From Sorangium cellulosum So ce56 (lineage in GTDB: Bacteria > Myxococcota_A > Polyangia > Polyangiales > Polyangiaceae): DNA of 64,000 bases. This document shows, piece by piece, positions 53,373 to 61,510 of this stretch (positions within the stretch are counted from its first letter, which is position 1; each line of letters begins with the position of its first letter). The notes beneath the pieces were generated by a model. It was not told the origin of the DNA and made no database searches. It was given only the letters and a program-made list of their open reading frames with translations. The position numbers and the translations under genes were made by a program. Location of the stretch: positions 3,404,501-3,468,500 of the forward strand of contig NC_010162.1 in NCBI RefSeq assembly GCF_000067165.1, given 5' to 3'.

Positions 53373-54658
53373 GCCCGGGCGCTCCTGTCGTGGTGCTCGA
53401 GGGCGTGCGCGCGCGCGACGGCGCCGGCGAAGAGGGGCGCCCTCGGGGGGGCCTCTCGGGCCTGTCCCTGGCGCTCGGCCCGGGCGTGCACGCGGTGCTC
53501 GGCGCCCCGGAGGACGGGACGCTCGCCCTCGCGGAGGTGCTCGCAGGGCGCGCAGCCCCCCTCGCCGGCCGCGTCGTCGTGGCGGGGCGCGACCCGCACC
53601 GGAGCGCGGCGACGCGGGCGCGGATCGGCGTCCTGGCCGCCACCCCGGAGCTGCCTGACGGCGCGTCGGTGGCGTCGTCCATGTCGGTCGCGCTCCGGGC
53701 CCGCGGCGCGCCCGCGAGCGGCGCCCCGGCGCTCCTCGAGCCGCTCGGCCTCGCGCCGCTCCTCGCCCGCCGCGCGGCCTCGCTGAGCTTCTCCGAGGCC
53801 CGGGCGGTCGAGCTGTCGCTCGCCCTCGGGGTGCCGCGGCCGCTCCTGCTCTGCCTCGTCGAGCCGTTCGCCGACGTCGCCGTGCCGTCTCCGGAGCCGG
53901 TCCGAGAGCGCCTGCGTACCCTCGCTGCAGCTGGCGCCTGCGTCGTGCTCGTCACGTCCTCGACCGTCGACGCGAGCGCCCTGGCCGACCGCATCCACGT
54001 GCTCGATCGCGGCGTCATCGCGCGGACCGAGCCCGGCGCCGGCGAGCGCCTCGCCGCTGCCCCGGGCGCGGACCCGCCGGGCGCGGGGCGGCCCGAGGTC
54101 GAGATCCACGTGCTCGTCCACGAGCGGGCGCCCGACGCGCCCGGCGCTCGCGCGCTCGCCGCGGCGCTCGCGAGCGCTCCCGCCGTGCGCGCGGGCGCGT
54201 GGGAGCAGGGGCCCGCGGAGGCGTCGTCGACGCTGCGGATCCGGGCCGCGGACAGGGAGGCGGCCGCGCTCGCGATCCTGGACGCGGCCGCGAGGGAAGA
54301 CGTCACGCTCATCGCGATCTCCTCGCCGCCCCCGTCGATGCACGACGTGCGGGCGGCGACCGCGCTGCACCTCGCCGCCGTTCGCTCGCGCCGGCCCTTC
54401 GGCGCACCCGCGATCGAGGGCGCTGCCCCGCTGCCGGGCGCGCCCGAGGGGCCGTTCGCGGTGGCGGCGTTCGACGCGCCGGCGCCGCTCGGCCCGGCAG
54501 CGCCGCTCGACCGGCCGTCGGACGGTCCGTCCGCGCCCGCTGGTGTGCCGCTGTCGGCGCACGGCGATGCCGCTGCCGGCGGACGTATGGGGGCCGACCC
54601 GCCGGGGGCCGACGGTTCGCCGCACGCCACGGAGACAGGACGCCACGATGGTGGGTGA
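53369..54658 (+). CDS. Degenerate ABC-ATPase-like protein (Walker A and B lost)
   Basis: A 429-residue protein whose first about 220 residues follow the ABC ATPase layout but with key losses. Walker A (normally GxxxxGK[ST]) is GAPEDGTL at 45-52, so the essential Lys51 is Thr and the next Ser/Thr is Leu. The signature is LSFSEARAVEL at 139-149. The Walker B Asp is Val165 with the Glu166-Pro167 kept (LLLCLVEPF), and a switch His is not evident (VLVTSSTVD). ATP hydrolysis is therefore unlikely. The C-terminal 200 residues are Ala/Pro-rich. The gene overlaps the first membrane-protein gene by four bases and the second by eleven, so a tripartite complex with a dead ATPase is expected. Confidence 0.82.
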   Translation: MSPGAPVVVLEGVRARDGAGEEGRPRGGLSGLSLALGPGVHAVLGAPEDGTLALAEVLAGRAAPLAGRVVVAGRDPHRSAATRARIGVLAATPELPDGASVASSMSVALRARGAPASGAPALLEPLGLAPLLARRAASLSFSEARAVELSLALGVPRPLLLCLVEPFADVAVPSPEPVRERLRTLAAAGACVVLVTSSTVDASALADRIHVLDRGVIARTEPGAGERLAAAPGADPPGAGRPEVEIHVLVHERAPDAPGARALAAALASAPAVRAGAWEQGPAEASSTLRIRAADREAAALAILDAAAREDVTLIAISSPPPSMHDVRAATALHLAAVRSRRPFGAPAIEGAAPLPGAPEGPFAVAAFDAPAPLGPAAPLDRPSDGPSAPAGVPLSAHGDAAAGGRMGADPPGADGSPHATETGRHDGG

Positions 54659-55412
54659 GAGCGCATCGAGCGCCGCAGCGCGGCCGCTTCCTCCCGCGGA
54701 AGGGGGGGCCGAGCGGGGCGGGCGCGCGCTGACGGGCGTCCGCCTCGGGATGGAGATGACCCTGAGCCGCCTCCGCGCGCGGCGTCCGCTGCTTTCGTTC
54801 GGGCTCGGCGCCGCGCTCGCGCTCGCGGCCGCGGTCATCGAGATCGCGTTCGGGTCTTCCGGGGCCGTGGACCGGGCGCTGCTCTCCACGTTCCGCCTCG
54901 CCACGCCGCTCACGATCTTCGCCCTCGCCGCCGACGCCGCCGATCGCACCACGCTGCGCGACGCGGCCTGGCCGGCGGCCCGCTTCGGCGCCTCGTCCCA
55001 CCATGTCGCGCTCGGCATCGCCCTGGCCACGGCCCTCGCTTCCGCCCTCGTGGGAGCGCTGCTCGCCGCCGTCGTCGTCGCCGTCGCGCATCGTCCCGGT
55101 GCTGCGCCATTCGTCCGAGACATGCTCGTCAGTGGGTGGATCGGCGCGCTCACCGGAGCCGCCTACGCTGGCTGGTTCTCGCTCGGTGCGACCTTTTTCC
55201 GGCGCGGCCTCGGCCGCTTCGTGCCGCTCGCGGCCGATCTCCTGCTCGGTGGCTCTGCCGGGGTGATCGGCGCACTGTTGCCCCGGGGCAACGCCGTCAA
55301 CCTCCTCGGCGGCTCGCCGCCGCTCGGGCTCGGGCAGCCCGCGAGCGCCGCCCTCCTCGCGTCGAGCGCCCTCGTCCTCGCGCTCGTCGCGGCGGCTCGC
55401 TGCAGGGAGTAG
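54648..55412 (+). CDS. Membrane protein, third component of the ABC-like operon
   Basis: A 254-residue protein with about six hydrophobic segments (FGLGAALALAAAVIEIAFG, LATPLTIFALAADAA, VALGIALATALASALVGALLAAVVVAV, WIGALTGAAYAGWFSLGATFF, LLLGGSAGVIGALL, AALLASSALVLALVAAA). No ABC-2 signature is clear, but the order membrane protein / ABC-like protein / membrane protein is that of a transporter operon. The ATG at 54648 lies within the last 11 bases of the ATPase-like gene. It may form the channel together with the first membrane protein. Confidence 0.75.
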   Translation: MVGESASSAAARPLPPAEGGAERGGRALTGVRLGMEMTLSRLRARRPLLSFGLGAALALAAAVIEIAFGSSGAVDRALLSTFRLATPLTIFALAADAADRTTLRDAAWPAARFGASSHHVALGIALATALASALVGALLAAVVVAVAHRPGAAPFVRDMLVSGWIGALTGAAYAGWFSLGATFFRRGLGRFVPLAADLLLGGSAGVIGALLPRGNAVNLLGGSPPLGLGQPASAALLASSALVLALVAAARCRE

Positions 55413-55536
55413 CGCGCGGGCCGGGCCGCGGGAGCTCGGCTCGCCTTGCCCCGACCGGCTGCTTGACGTCCACCGCGATGGCGTGAGCGGCGCAAGAGGG
55501 ATGGCTTCATCCGCTCGTTCACGTACTCTTCAGGGA

Positions 55537-55956
55537 ATGACTCAGGAGCACGGGGACGACGAGGCCACCAAGGCGGTCAACGCGCCTCGATCGGTCCTGC
55601 TCGTCGGCTCGTCCGAGGCGCTGGCGACGCGCTGCAGGGGGATGTGCCTGCGGGCTCGCGTCATGCTCATCGTCGAGAGCGACCTGGCGGCGCTGACGAA
55701 CACGGCCGTGGAGCGGAAGCCGCTGGCGCTCCTGTTCCCCGACGATATCTACGCCTTCGACAGCGCGGAGTTCGACGCCCTGGCGCGCGACATCCAGGCC
55801 GCGGTGGTGACGCTCGAGCCAGGCGTCACGGACGAGGTCATCGAGGCGCGGCTCGCGGAGGCGCTGCTCCGAGCCGAGCTCCTCCGGCAGCCCGAGCCGT
55901 CGTCGAGCCGTTACGTGCTCGTGCCCGACGGCCCCCGCCGCTCCAAGCGTCGCTGA
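55537..55956 (+). CDS. Small receiver-like hypothetical protein
   Basis: A 139-residue protein: an acidic start (TQEHGDDEATKAVNAP), then RSVLLVGSSEALATRCRGMCLRARVMLIVESDLAALTNTAVERKPLALLFPDDIYAFDSAEFDALARDIQAAVVTLE, an alpha/beta pattern resembling a response-regulator receiver but with no phosphorylatable Asp in the usual place (LLFPDD). The C-terminus is basic. CAGGGA precedes the ATG at 55537. A divergent receiver or a scaffold is possible. It lies 41 bases upstream of the YceI-like gene, on the same strand. Confidence 0.6.
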   Translation: MTQEHGDDEATKAVNAPRSVLLVGSSEALATRCRGMCLRARVMLIVESDLAALTNTAVERKPLALLFPDDIYAFDSAEFDALARDIQAAVVTLEPGVTDEVIEARLAEALLRAELLRQPEPSSSRYVLVPDGPRRSKRR

Positions 55957-55997
55957 CCGGCGCGCCCTTGCATGATGATGAAAAGGAGCTCCATCCG

Positions 55998-56540
55998 ATG
56001 AGCGAGCTGCACCTCGATCCGAACGCGTCCCGCCTGACGATCCACACCCGAGCCGTAGGGATGCTCGCGCGCCTGGCGCACGACCTCGAGATCACGGCGT
56101 CCGAGCTGCGCGGTCGGGCGCGGCTCGACGGCGAGTCATGGACCGCCGAGCTCGAGGTCCCCGTGGCCAAGCTCTCCGTGGCGGGGGTCCTGCGCGGCGA
56201 TCGCGTCGATCCCGACGCGCTCTCCGCGGGAGATCGCGGCGACATCGAGCGGCGCCTGCGCGGCGAGGTGCTCGCGGGGACCGAGATCGTGGCGGTGCGC
56301 GCCTCGGGGGCCGCGCGTGACCGCGCCGAGGTGCGCGTCCAGGTCGCCTCGGGGAGCGCCTCGCTGGTGGCGCGGCTCTCCTCGCGCGATCGCGGCGACG
56401 GCGCGATCGGGGTGACGGGTACCTGTCAGCTGTCGATGGCCGCGCTCGGCGTGCGCGAGGTCAAGGGGCCGCTCGGCGCCTTCAAGGTGCGGGACGAGCT
56501 CGACGTCCTCTTCGATCTCACTCTGCGGCCTGCGAGCTAG
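55998..56540 (+). CDS. YceI-like protein without signal peptide
   Basis: A 180-residue protein with a lipocalin-like YceI pattern: RLTIHTRAVGMLARLAHDLEITASELRGRARLDGESWTAELEVPVAKLSV, then a helix SAGDRGDIERRLRGEVL and strands ending in CQLSMAALGVREVKGPLGAFKVRDELDVLFDLTL. YceI proteins bind long isoprenoids or lipids in the periplasm. No signal peptide is present here, so it should be cytoplasmic. The ATG at 55998 is well placed after AAGGAG at 55983-55988. The 3' end overlaps the convergent DUF362 gene by 23 bases. Confidence 0.78.
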   Translation: MSELHLDPNASRLTIHTRAVGMLARLAHDLEITASELRGRARLDGESWTAELEVPVAKLSVAGVLRGDRVDPDALSAGDRGDIERRLRGEVLAGTEIVAVRASGAARDRAEVRVQVASGSASLVARLSSRDRGDGAIGVTGTCQLSMAALGVREVKGPLGAFKVRDELDVLFDLTLRPAS

Positions 56541-58047
56541 GCGGCTCGGACGGGAGCTCGGGCGCCGCGTCGCCGCGCGAGCAGGCGCCGTGGACCTGGT
56601 AGGGTTTGCCGGCGATCCGCTTCGCGAGCGAAGCCCCGCGCCAGGCGACGTACGCCTTGTTGAAGTCGAGCAGCTGGTCGGGGGCGAAGTACGGGTTCTT
56701 CGTCTTGCCCAGCGTGACCAGCGTGAGCACCTGCTCCGCCACGCTCACGGGGCAGCCCTCGAGCCGGAGGGTGGTCTCGTTCCGGGCCATCGCGAGCTTG
56801 GTCGTCACCTTCACCATCTTCGCGAGGACGTCATCGTGCTTCGCTGTGTAGGGGTCCCGCGCGCTCCGCTCCCGGTACAGGCTCTCGACGCTGACCAGCT
56901 GATCGCCGATCTTCCCTTTGTACGTCGCGCAGTCGCCGATGAAGATCACCTTCTCGCCCGGCTTCGCGTCGATGGGGCCCTCGTAGGCGCCGAACACAAC
57001 GTGCATCCGCGGCATCTTCGCGTCGCACTCCTTGTCGTACTCGCGCAGGATCTCGATCGCCTCCTCGATGGCCCCTGGACAGCCGCCCCAGCAGTAGTCG
57101 GTGCGCTCGGGCTCGGGCGGCGAGCCTGCGTAGGCCGTGATGTTCGTGCCCTCGAAGTACTTCTCGACGCGGACGAGGCCCACCTTGAACCCCTTGGCCT
57201 TGTGCTTCGCCTCCTCGAGCGTCACGTCCCCCGTGATCTCGATCTCGCCGAGGTCCATCGGGCCGAAGCCGCGCTCCGACGCCAGGCGGATGTGCTCGAC
57301 GCTCCTCGGATCGACGCCGATGATCTGGCAGCAGACCGAGTCGAACGCGACCTGGTTGTTCCCCATGATGATGAGGCCCAGGTCGAACGGCGAAGGCGTG
57401 AGCATCCGCCCCTCGCCCGCGGTGATGGCGTCGATCGCGATGAACTGCGGCTGCACGATGTACTGGAGATCGGCGACCTTCTCGTTCAGCCGGTGATCGT
57501 GATCGATGAGCCTGTGCCGATCGTCCTGGATCCCGATGTAGTTCTTCATCGAGAAGGTCACGGTGGTCCAGGGGTGCGACTTGAACTTGGGGCAGTTCAC
57601 GAAGAAGTCGGCCTTCGCGACGGGCTCCGGCGTGAACACGTAGTCGCGCAGCCGGCCCTCGTGCGTGAGCGGGATCTCGACCTGCTGCTCTTCCTCGAAG
57701 TGGTAGTGCTTGACCCCGGTCCGGCGGAACATCGGGTAATAGCCGGCGCTCTCGTACGTCATGCGGGTCGGGAGCGTGATGCCGCAGCGCTCCCCGACGG
57801 CGAGCTCTCTCACGCGCCCGTCGTCGCGATCCTTGAGCGCGCCGATCACCCCCTCGACGAACTCGGGCCGCGTGTACGCGTGCGGAAAGTGTGCGCCCGA
57901 CGCGACGACGTTGGGCTTGATGAGCGTCCGGCCGTGTGGCCGCAGCGAGAGCTCTTCGAGACCGCTGCGCACGATGCTGCGGATCTTCGCAACGTCATAC
58001 GTCGAGCAGCGGCGCAGAATTACACGAGGGCGCGACGTAATTTTCAT
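56518..58047 (-). CDS. DUF362-domain protein
   Basis: A 509-residue cytoplasmic protein of the DUF362 family. Typical segments are GRTLIKPNVVASGAHFPHAYTRPEFVEGVI, FFVNCPKFKSHPWTTVTFSMKNYIGIQDD, AIDAITAGEGRMLTPSPFDLGLIIMGNNQVAFDSVCCQIIGVDPRSVEHIRLA, and a Cys-containing segment TDYCWGGCPGAIEEA that could bind a metal. In other members ferredoxin-type clusters follow, but I see none here. The function of the family is not firmly established. It has no operon partner; smpB and its neighbour lie about 115 bases away on the same strand. Confidence 0.85.
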   Translation of the reverse strand: MKITSRPRVILRRCSTYDVAKIRSIVRSGLEELSLRPHGRTLIKPNVVASGAHFPHAYTRPEFVEGVIGALKDRDDGRVRELAVGERCGITLPTRMTYESAGYYPMFRRTGVKHYHFEEEQQVEIPLTHEGRLRDYVFTPEPVAKADFFVNCPKFKSHPWTTVTFSMKNYIGIQDDRHRLIDHDHRLNEKVADLQYIVQPQFIAIDAITAGEGRMLTPSPFDLGLIIMGNNQVAFDSVCCQIIGVDPRSVEHIRLASERGFGPMDLGEIEITGDVTLEEAKHKAKGFKVGLVRVEKYFEGTNITAYAGSPPEPERTDYCWGGCPGAIEEAIEILREYDKECDAKMPRMHVVFGAYEGPIDAKPGEKVIFIGDCATYKGKIGDQLVSVESLYRERSARDPYTAKHDDVLAKMVKVTTKLAMARNETTLRLEGCPVSVAEQVLTLVTLGKTKNPYFAPDQLLDFNKAYVAWRGASLAKRIAGKPYQVHGACSRGDAAPELPSEPPSSQAAE

Positions 58048-58163
58048 AGAGAGCCAGCGTATGGGTCGCGATGAGCCATCGCAACACTCGCTGCCGGACG
58101 AGCCGCGCCGCGCTGCCGCTGCCGAACAGCCTGGGCGTTCGCTGCTGGACGGATCGTCGTGGC

Positions 58164-58466
58164 TCAGCCCGTGCGTTCGCCGCCGACGAGCCGCGCCAGC
58201 TCGGCGCGGACCTCGCGCGTCGCATCGATGAGCCGGCCTTCGAGCTCGTAGGTGCGCTCACCGGGCGCCGCGTCGTTGGGCTCGGTGGGTGTGCGCAGGC
58301 GGCACCGGGCGACCTTCACCCGGATCGCCGTCCCTGTCGGCTGGAGTGAGCCCTCCACGCGCGCTCCTGGCGCCGAGGAGGCGGTCGAGTGGAGCCGCAC
58401 GCGATCGCCGTCGATCTCGACGAGCTCTGCCTCGCCGCCCTTGGACCAGGTGAGGTGCGACGTCAT
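58164..58466 (-). CDS. Small hypothetical protein coupled to smpB
   Basis: A 100-residue protein: TSHLTWSKGGEAELVEIDGDRVRLHSTASSAPGARVEGSLQPTGTAIRVKVARCRLR, a beta-rich pattern that could be a PilZ-like fold but lacks a clear RxxxR...DxSxxG c-di-GMP motif, followed by a helix (DATREVRAELARLVGG). The ATG at 58466 overlaps the smpB stop (ATGA), so it is translationally coupled. No ribosome-related function can be read from the sequence. It is listed as hypothetical. Confidence 0.7.
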   Translation of the reverse strand: MTSHLTWSKGGEAELVEIDGDRVRLHSTASSAPGARVEGSLQPTGTAIRVKVARCRLRTPTEPNDAAPGERTYELEGRLIDATREVRAELARLVGGERTG

Positions 58467-58987
58467 TCCGGCCTCCGCAGCCCGGCGCTCCGCGCGCGGG
58501 CGGCGCCGCCGCGGGCCCGCTCCATCGCCGCGCGGGCTTCGCGGGTGGCGTCCTTCTCTTTCAGGCTCTCGCGCTTGTCGACGGTCTTCTTCCCCTTCGC
58601 GAGGGCGATCTCGGCCTTCACGCGCCCGTTCTTGAAGTAGAGGCGGGTCGCGATCACGGTCATGCCCTCCCGCTCCACGCTCTTGCGGATCGCCTCGATC
58701 TCGCTCTCGTGCAGCAGCAGCTTGCGCGGGCGCTTCGCCTCGTGCCCGAAGGCGGCGCCGGGCATCACGGGGATGTTGACCCCCTTCAGGAACGCCTCCC
58801 CGTTCTCGATGGCGCACCAGCTGTCGGTGAGCTCGGCCGCGCCGTCGCGGAGCATCTTCACCTCGCTGCCGAGCAGCACCAACCCTGCCTCGAACCGATC
58901 GTCGAGGGTGTAGTCGAACGTCGCGCGCTTGTTGCGCACGATGAGCTTCTCCCCCTCTCGCTCCTTCTCTTTGCCAGCGCGGCTCAC
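58463..58987 (-). CDS. smpB: SsrA-binding protein SmpB
   Basis: A 174-residue SmpB, needed with tmRNA for rescue of stalled ribosomes. The core runs LIVRNKRATFDYTLDDRFEAGLVLLGSEVKMLRDG, DSWCAIENGEAFLKGVNIP, RPRKLLLHESEIEAI, YFKNGRVKAEIALAKGKK.VDKRESLKEKDATREARAAM, and the C-terminal tail (RGGAARARSAGLRRPE) is basic. The GTG at 58987 is chosen because it gives the usual length; the frame extends far upstream without homologous content. I found no ssrA (tmRNA) gene in the window. The small downstream gene overlaps it by four bases. Confidence 0.93.
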   Translation of the reverse strand: MSRAGKEKEREGEKLIVRNKRATFDYTLDDRFEAGLVLLGSEVKMLRDGAAELTDSWCAIENGEAFLKGVNIPVMPGAAFGHEAKRPRKLLLHESEIEAIRKSVEREGMTVIATRLYFKNGRVKAEIALAKGKKTVDKRESLKEKDATREARAAMERARGGAARARSAGLRRPE

Positions 58988-59183
58988 GCGGCCGCATAGC
59001 GCGCGCGCCGCCGCCTGTCCACACCGCTTCACAGGGCCGCGCCCGCGCGGCGCCGCTGCTGCGCGCGCGTCTCGCTGACGCGCGGCGCGTCCCGCTGCGG
59101 TGGCGGCGTCCTCGCTTGACGCCGATCGCCGCCGCTCGTCCAATGGTCCTTTCGCTCGACCTGCCGTCGGCCTGGAGGACTCA

Positions 59184-59576
59184 GTGAATCGCGGACTGCG
59201 CTTATCGGCCTGGCTCGGGGCGATCGTGGTGAGCTCTGCGCTGACCCCCGGGTGCAGCTGCAGCTGCGGCGTCGTCGCGGACGGCGGCACCGTGGACGGC
59301 GATGGGGGGTGGGGCGGCGGCGGGCAAGGCGGCGATGGGCATGGCGGCGGCGGGCAGGGCGGCGATGGGCACGGCGGCAGCGGGCAGGGCGGTGGCGTGC
59401 AGACTCCCAGGCGCGTCGGGGCGACCGAGACGGTGACGGCTGGCGAGGTCGCGAGGAGCTCGCGCTACCGCATGGTGTTCACGCTCGGGCAGCCGACGCA
59501 GAACCAGGGGACGTCGACCTCACCCAAGGTGCGGATGCGGGGAGGGCTCATCGGAGCCGACGGGAGCTCGCCATGA
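59184..59576 (+). CDS. Gly-rich lipoprotein partner of the collagen-like protein
   Basis: A 130-residue predicted lipoprotein. The start is GTG at 59184 with GGAGGA at 59174-59179 just before it. The signal (RGLRLSAWLGAIVVSSALTPGCSC) ends in a lipobox-like Cys. A Gly/His/Asp repeat follows (GGGGQGGDGHGGGGQGGDGHGG), then a short globular part (TETVTAGEVARSSRYRMVFTLGQPTQNQGTSTSPKVRMRGGLIG). The last part resembles the N-terminus of collagen-like stalk proteins. Its stop is 13 bases before the collagen-like gene, so the two form an operon and probably a surface complex. Confidence 0.75.
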   Translation: MNRGLRLSAWLGAIVVSSALTPGCSCSCGVVADGGTVDGDGGWGGGGQGGDGHGGGGQGGDGHGGSGQGGGVQTPRRVGATETVTAGEVARSSRYRMVFTLGQPTQNQGTSTSPKVRMRGGLIGADGSSP

Positions 59577-59589
59577 CGAGGAGCTGGCG

Positions 59590-61260
59590 ATGAGGAGATC
59601 GATGATCGCGCGATGCATGACGGCATCCGCCCTGGCGGCGGGCGCGATCGTGGTCGCGGGGACCGCGGCTGCGGCGGTCCCGGCGACCATCACCCATCAA
59701 GGCCGGCTCTACGACGAGCGCGATGTGCCCATCAGCGCGACGCTCGACGTCGTGTTCGCCCTTTACGACGAGCGCGACGCTTCGACGCCCCTGTGGAGCG
59801 AGGTCCATTCGATCACGTTCGAGGACGGCTTCTTCTCGGTGCGCCTCGGCTCGATCGTCCCGTTCGAGCAGGCGATCTTCGACGGCGCCGAGCGGTACCT
59901 CGGCATCACCGTGGGCGACGATGTCGAGCTGGCGCCGCGCGCGACGGTCGCGAGCGTGCCGTACGCGCTGCTCGCCGGCAATGTGAACGGCGACATCACG
60001 CCGACCTCGGTCACGGTGAACACCACGAGCGGCAACACGCTGGTGCTCGGCGAGCGCGGGGTCATCGTGAACGGCGTCCTCGTGATCGACGAGAATGGCG
60101 AGTGGGTCGGCTCGCCGGCGGGGCTTCAGGGTCCGCAGGGGCTGCCCGGACCGATCGGTCCTGCCGGTGAAACGGGCCCGGTCGGACCGGCGGGGCCGGA
60201 GGGGAGGGTCGGTGCGACTGGGCCTGCGGGGGCTGCTGGTCCGACGGGGCCGGCCGGGCCGAGCGGAGCGATCGGGCCGACGGGCGCCGCAGGCCCCACC
60301 GGGCCCACGGGGCCGGAAGGCGTGGCTGGACCCAGGGGGCCGGAGGGCCCGGCAGGGCCCGCAGGCGCGGCAGGGCCCATGGGGCCCGAAGGCCCGGTAG
60401 GCGCAATCGGACCGGAGGGCCCGATGGGACCAGAAGGTCCGATGGGCCCGACGGGACCAGAGGGCCCGACGGGCGCGACCGGACCGGAGGGCCCGAGAGG
60501 ACCAGAAGGCCCGGTGGGTGCGATCGGTCCAGAGGGCCCACCGGGCCCGAGAGGACCAGAGGGCCCGGTGGGCGCGATCGGTCCGGAGGGCCCGAGAGGA
60601 CCAGAAGGCCCGGTGGGCGCGATCGGTCCAGAGGGCCCGATGGGCCCGAGAGGACCAGAAGGCCCGGTAGGCGCGATCGGTCCGGAGGGCCCGATGGGGC
60701 CGCTCGGGCCAGAGGGGCCGGTCGGCCCCATGGGACCCGTGGGCCCTACCGGTCCGCAGGGGCCAGTGGGTCCTACCGGTCCGCAGGGGCCACGCGGGTT
60801 TACCGGCCCCACTGGTCCGACCGGGCCCCAGGGGGTCGTGCTGACGTTGACGGTCCAGGGCGTCGGCCCGCACACCGTGCTGCCGGCCGGGAGGCCTGTC
60901 GACTTTTTCGGGCCGACAGCGTTGGTGGCGGTCTCGTCGACGAGCCAGTCGATCTATGCGACCGCGCATCGGTACCTGGGCACGGACGGCTCGCCTGCGG
61001 ACAGCCTCAAGCTCTACATGTGCTACCAGCGGGTTCGTTCCGGGCCGTCTGGCACGGTGCTCGACGCGGTCCAGGCGGTCGGCCTCGGGATGGCCGGCGG
61101 CCGGGTCCCCGCGGATACACGCGTCCCCTTCGGGCTCAGCGCCGTCATCACCAACCTCACCGCGGGCACCTACAACATCGGGATGTGCGGCCAGACCTTG
61201 AGCCCGAACTGGACAAGCAACGACTACGGCTATCTCTCGATCCTCCTCGTCAACGGCTAG
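59590..61260 (+). CDS. Secreted collagen-like protein with about 80 uninterrupted Gly-X-Y triplets
   Basis: A 556-residue protein. A signal peptide (IARCMTASALAAGAIVVAGTAAAA) is followed by a globular N-terminal domain of about 150 residues (PATITHQGRLYDERDVPISATLDVVFALYDE), like that in other bacterial collagen-like proteins. Residues 178-417 (60121-60840) are about 80 perfect Gly-X-Y repeats, mostly GPE, GPV, GAI, GPM and GPT, with a partial 15-residue super-repeat (GPEGPVGAIGPEGP). The last 140 residues form a C-terminal domain that may trimerise the triple helix (LTLTVQGVGPHTVLP, ending YLSILLVNG). It would form a stalk on the cell surface or in the matrix. The lipoprotein gene directly upstream is its likely partner. 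Confidence 0.9.
   Translation: MRRSMIARCMTASALAAGAIVVAGTAAAAVPATITHQGRLYDERDVPISATLDVVFALYDERDASTPLWSEVHSITFEDGFFSVRLGSIVPFEQAIFDGAERYLGITVGDDVELAPRATVASVPYALLAGNVNGDITPTSVTVNTTSGNTLVLGERGVIVNGVLVIDENGEWVGSPAGLQGPQGLPGPIGPAGETGPVGPAGPEGRVGATGPAGAAGPTGPAGPSGAIGPTGAAGPTGPTGPEGVAGPRGPEGPAGPAGAAGPMGPEGPVGAIGPEGPMGPEGPMGPTGPEGPTGATGPEGPRGPEGPVGAIGPEGPPGPRGPEGPVGAIGPEGPRGPEGPVGAIGPEGPMGPRGPEGPVGAIGPEGPMGPLGPEGPVGPMGPVGPTGPQGPVGPTGPQGPRGFTGPTGPTGPQGVVLTLTVQGVGPHTVLPAGRPVDFFGPTALVAVSSTSQSIYATAHRYLGTDGSPADSLKLYMCYQRVRSGPSGTVLDAVQAVGLGMAGGRVPADTRVPFGLSAVITNLTAGTYNIGMCGQTLSPNWTSNDYGYLSILLVNG
60121..60840 (+). repeat. Collagen-coding DNA repeat (Gly-X-Y)
   Basis: About 80 successive codon triplets starting with a glycine codon. 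The central part repeats with a 45-base period (15 residues), which would let copy number change by slippage or recombination and so alter stalk length. Confidence 0.9.
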
Positions 61261-61510
61261 CCGCCGCGCCTGCCGGGCGCGCCCGCCGCGCTCGGCTTGC
61301 CGGGTCGCCCGAGCGCCGTGCGCACCCGTTGCCACGGGTCGTGATAATTCGACGACGCGGAACGCAATGCCGCAGCACGCTGGGCCGGCACGCCGCCCAC
61401 GTACGATCGTTCGCGACGATGGGCTGAAAGGGGGCTAAACACTCGCGGTTTTCACGCGGCCGTGTCCACTCCGGACGGCGTCCCCGCGGATTCACCCTAC
61501 CGCGCGTCCT
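61261..61510. other. Intergenic region before the UvrA-like gene
   Basis: About 250 bases in which I see no gene and no clear promoter or terminator. Confidence 0.4.

Noticed and set aside
58988..59183. ssrA (tmRNA) gene next to smpB
   Set aside because: No tRNA-Ala-like ends and no tag reading frame could be found there.
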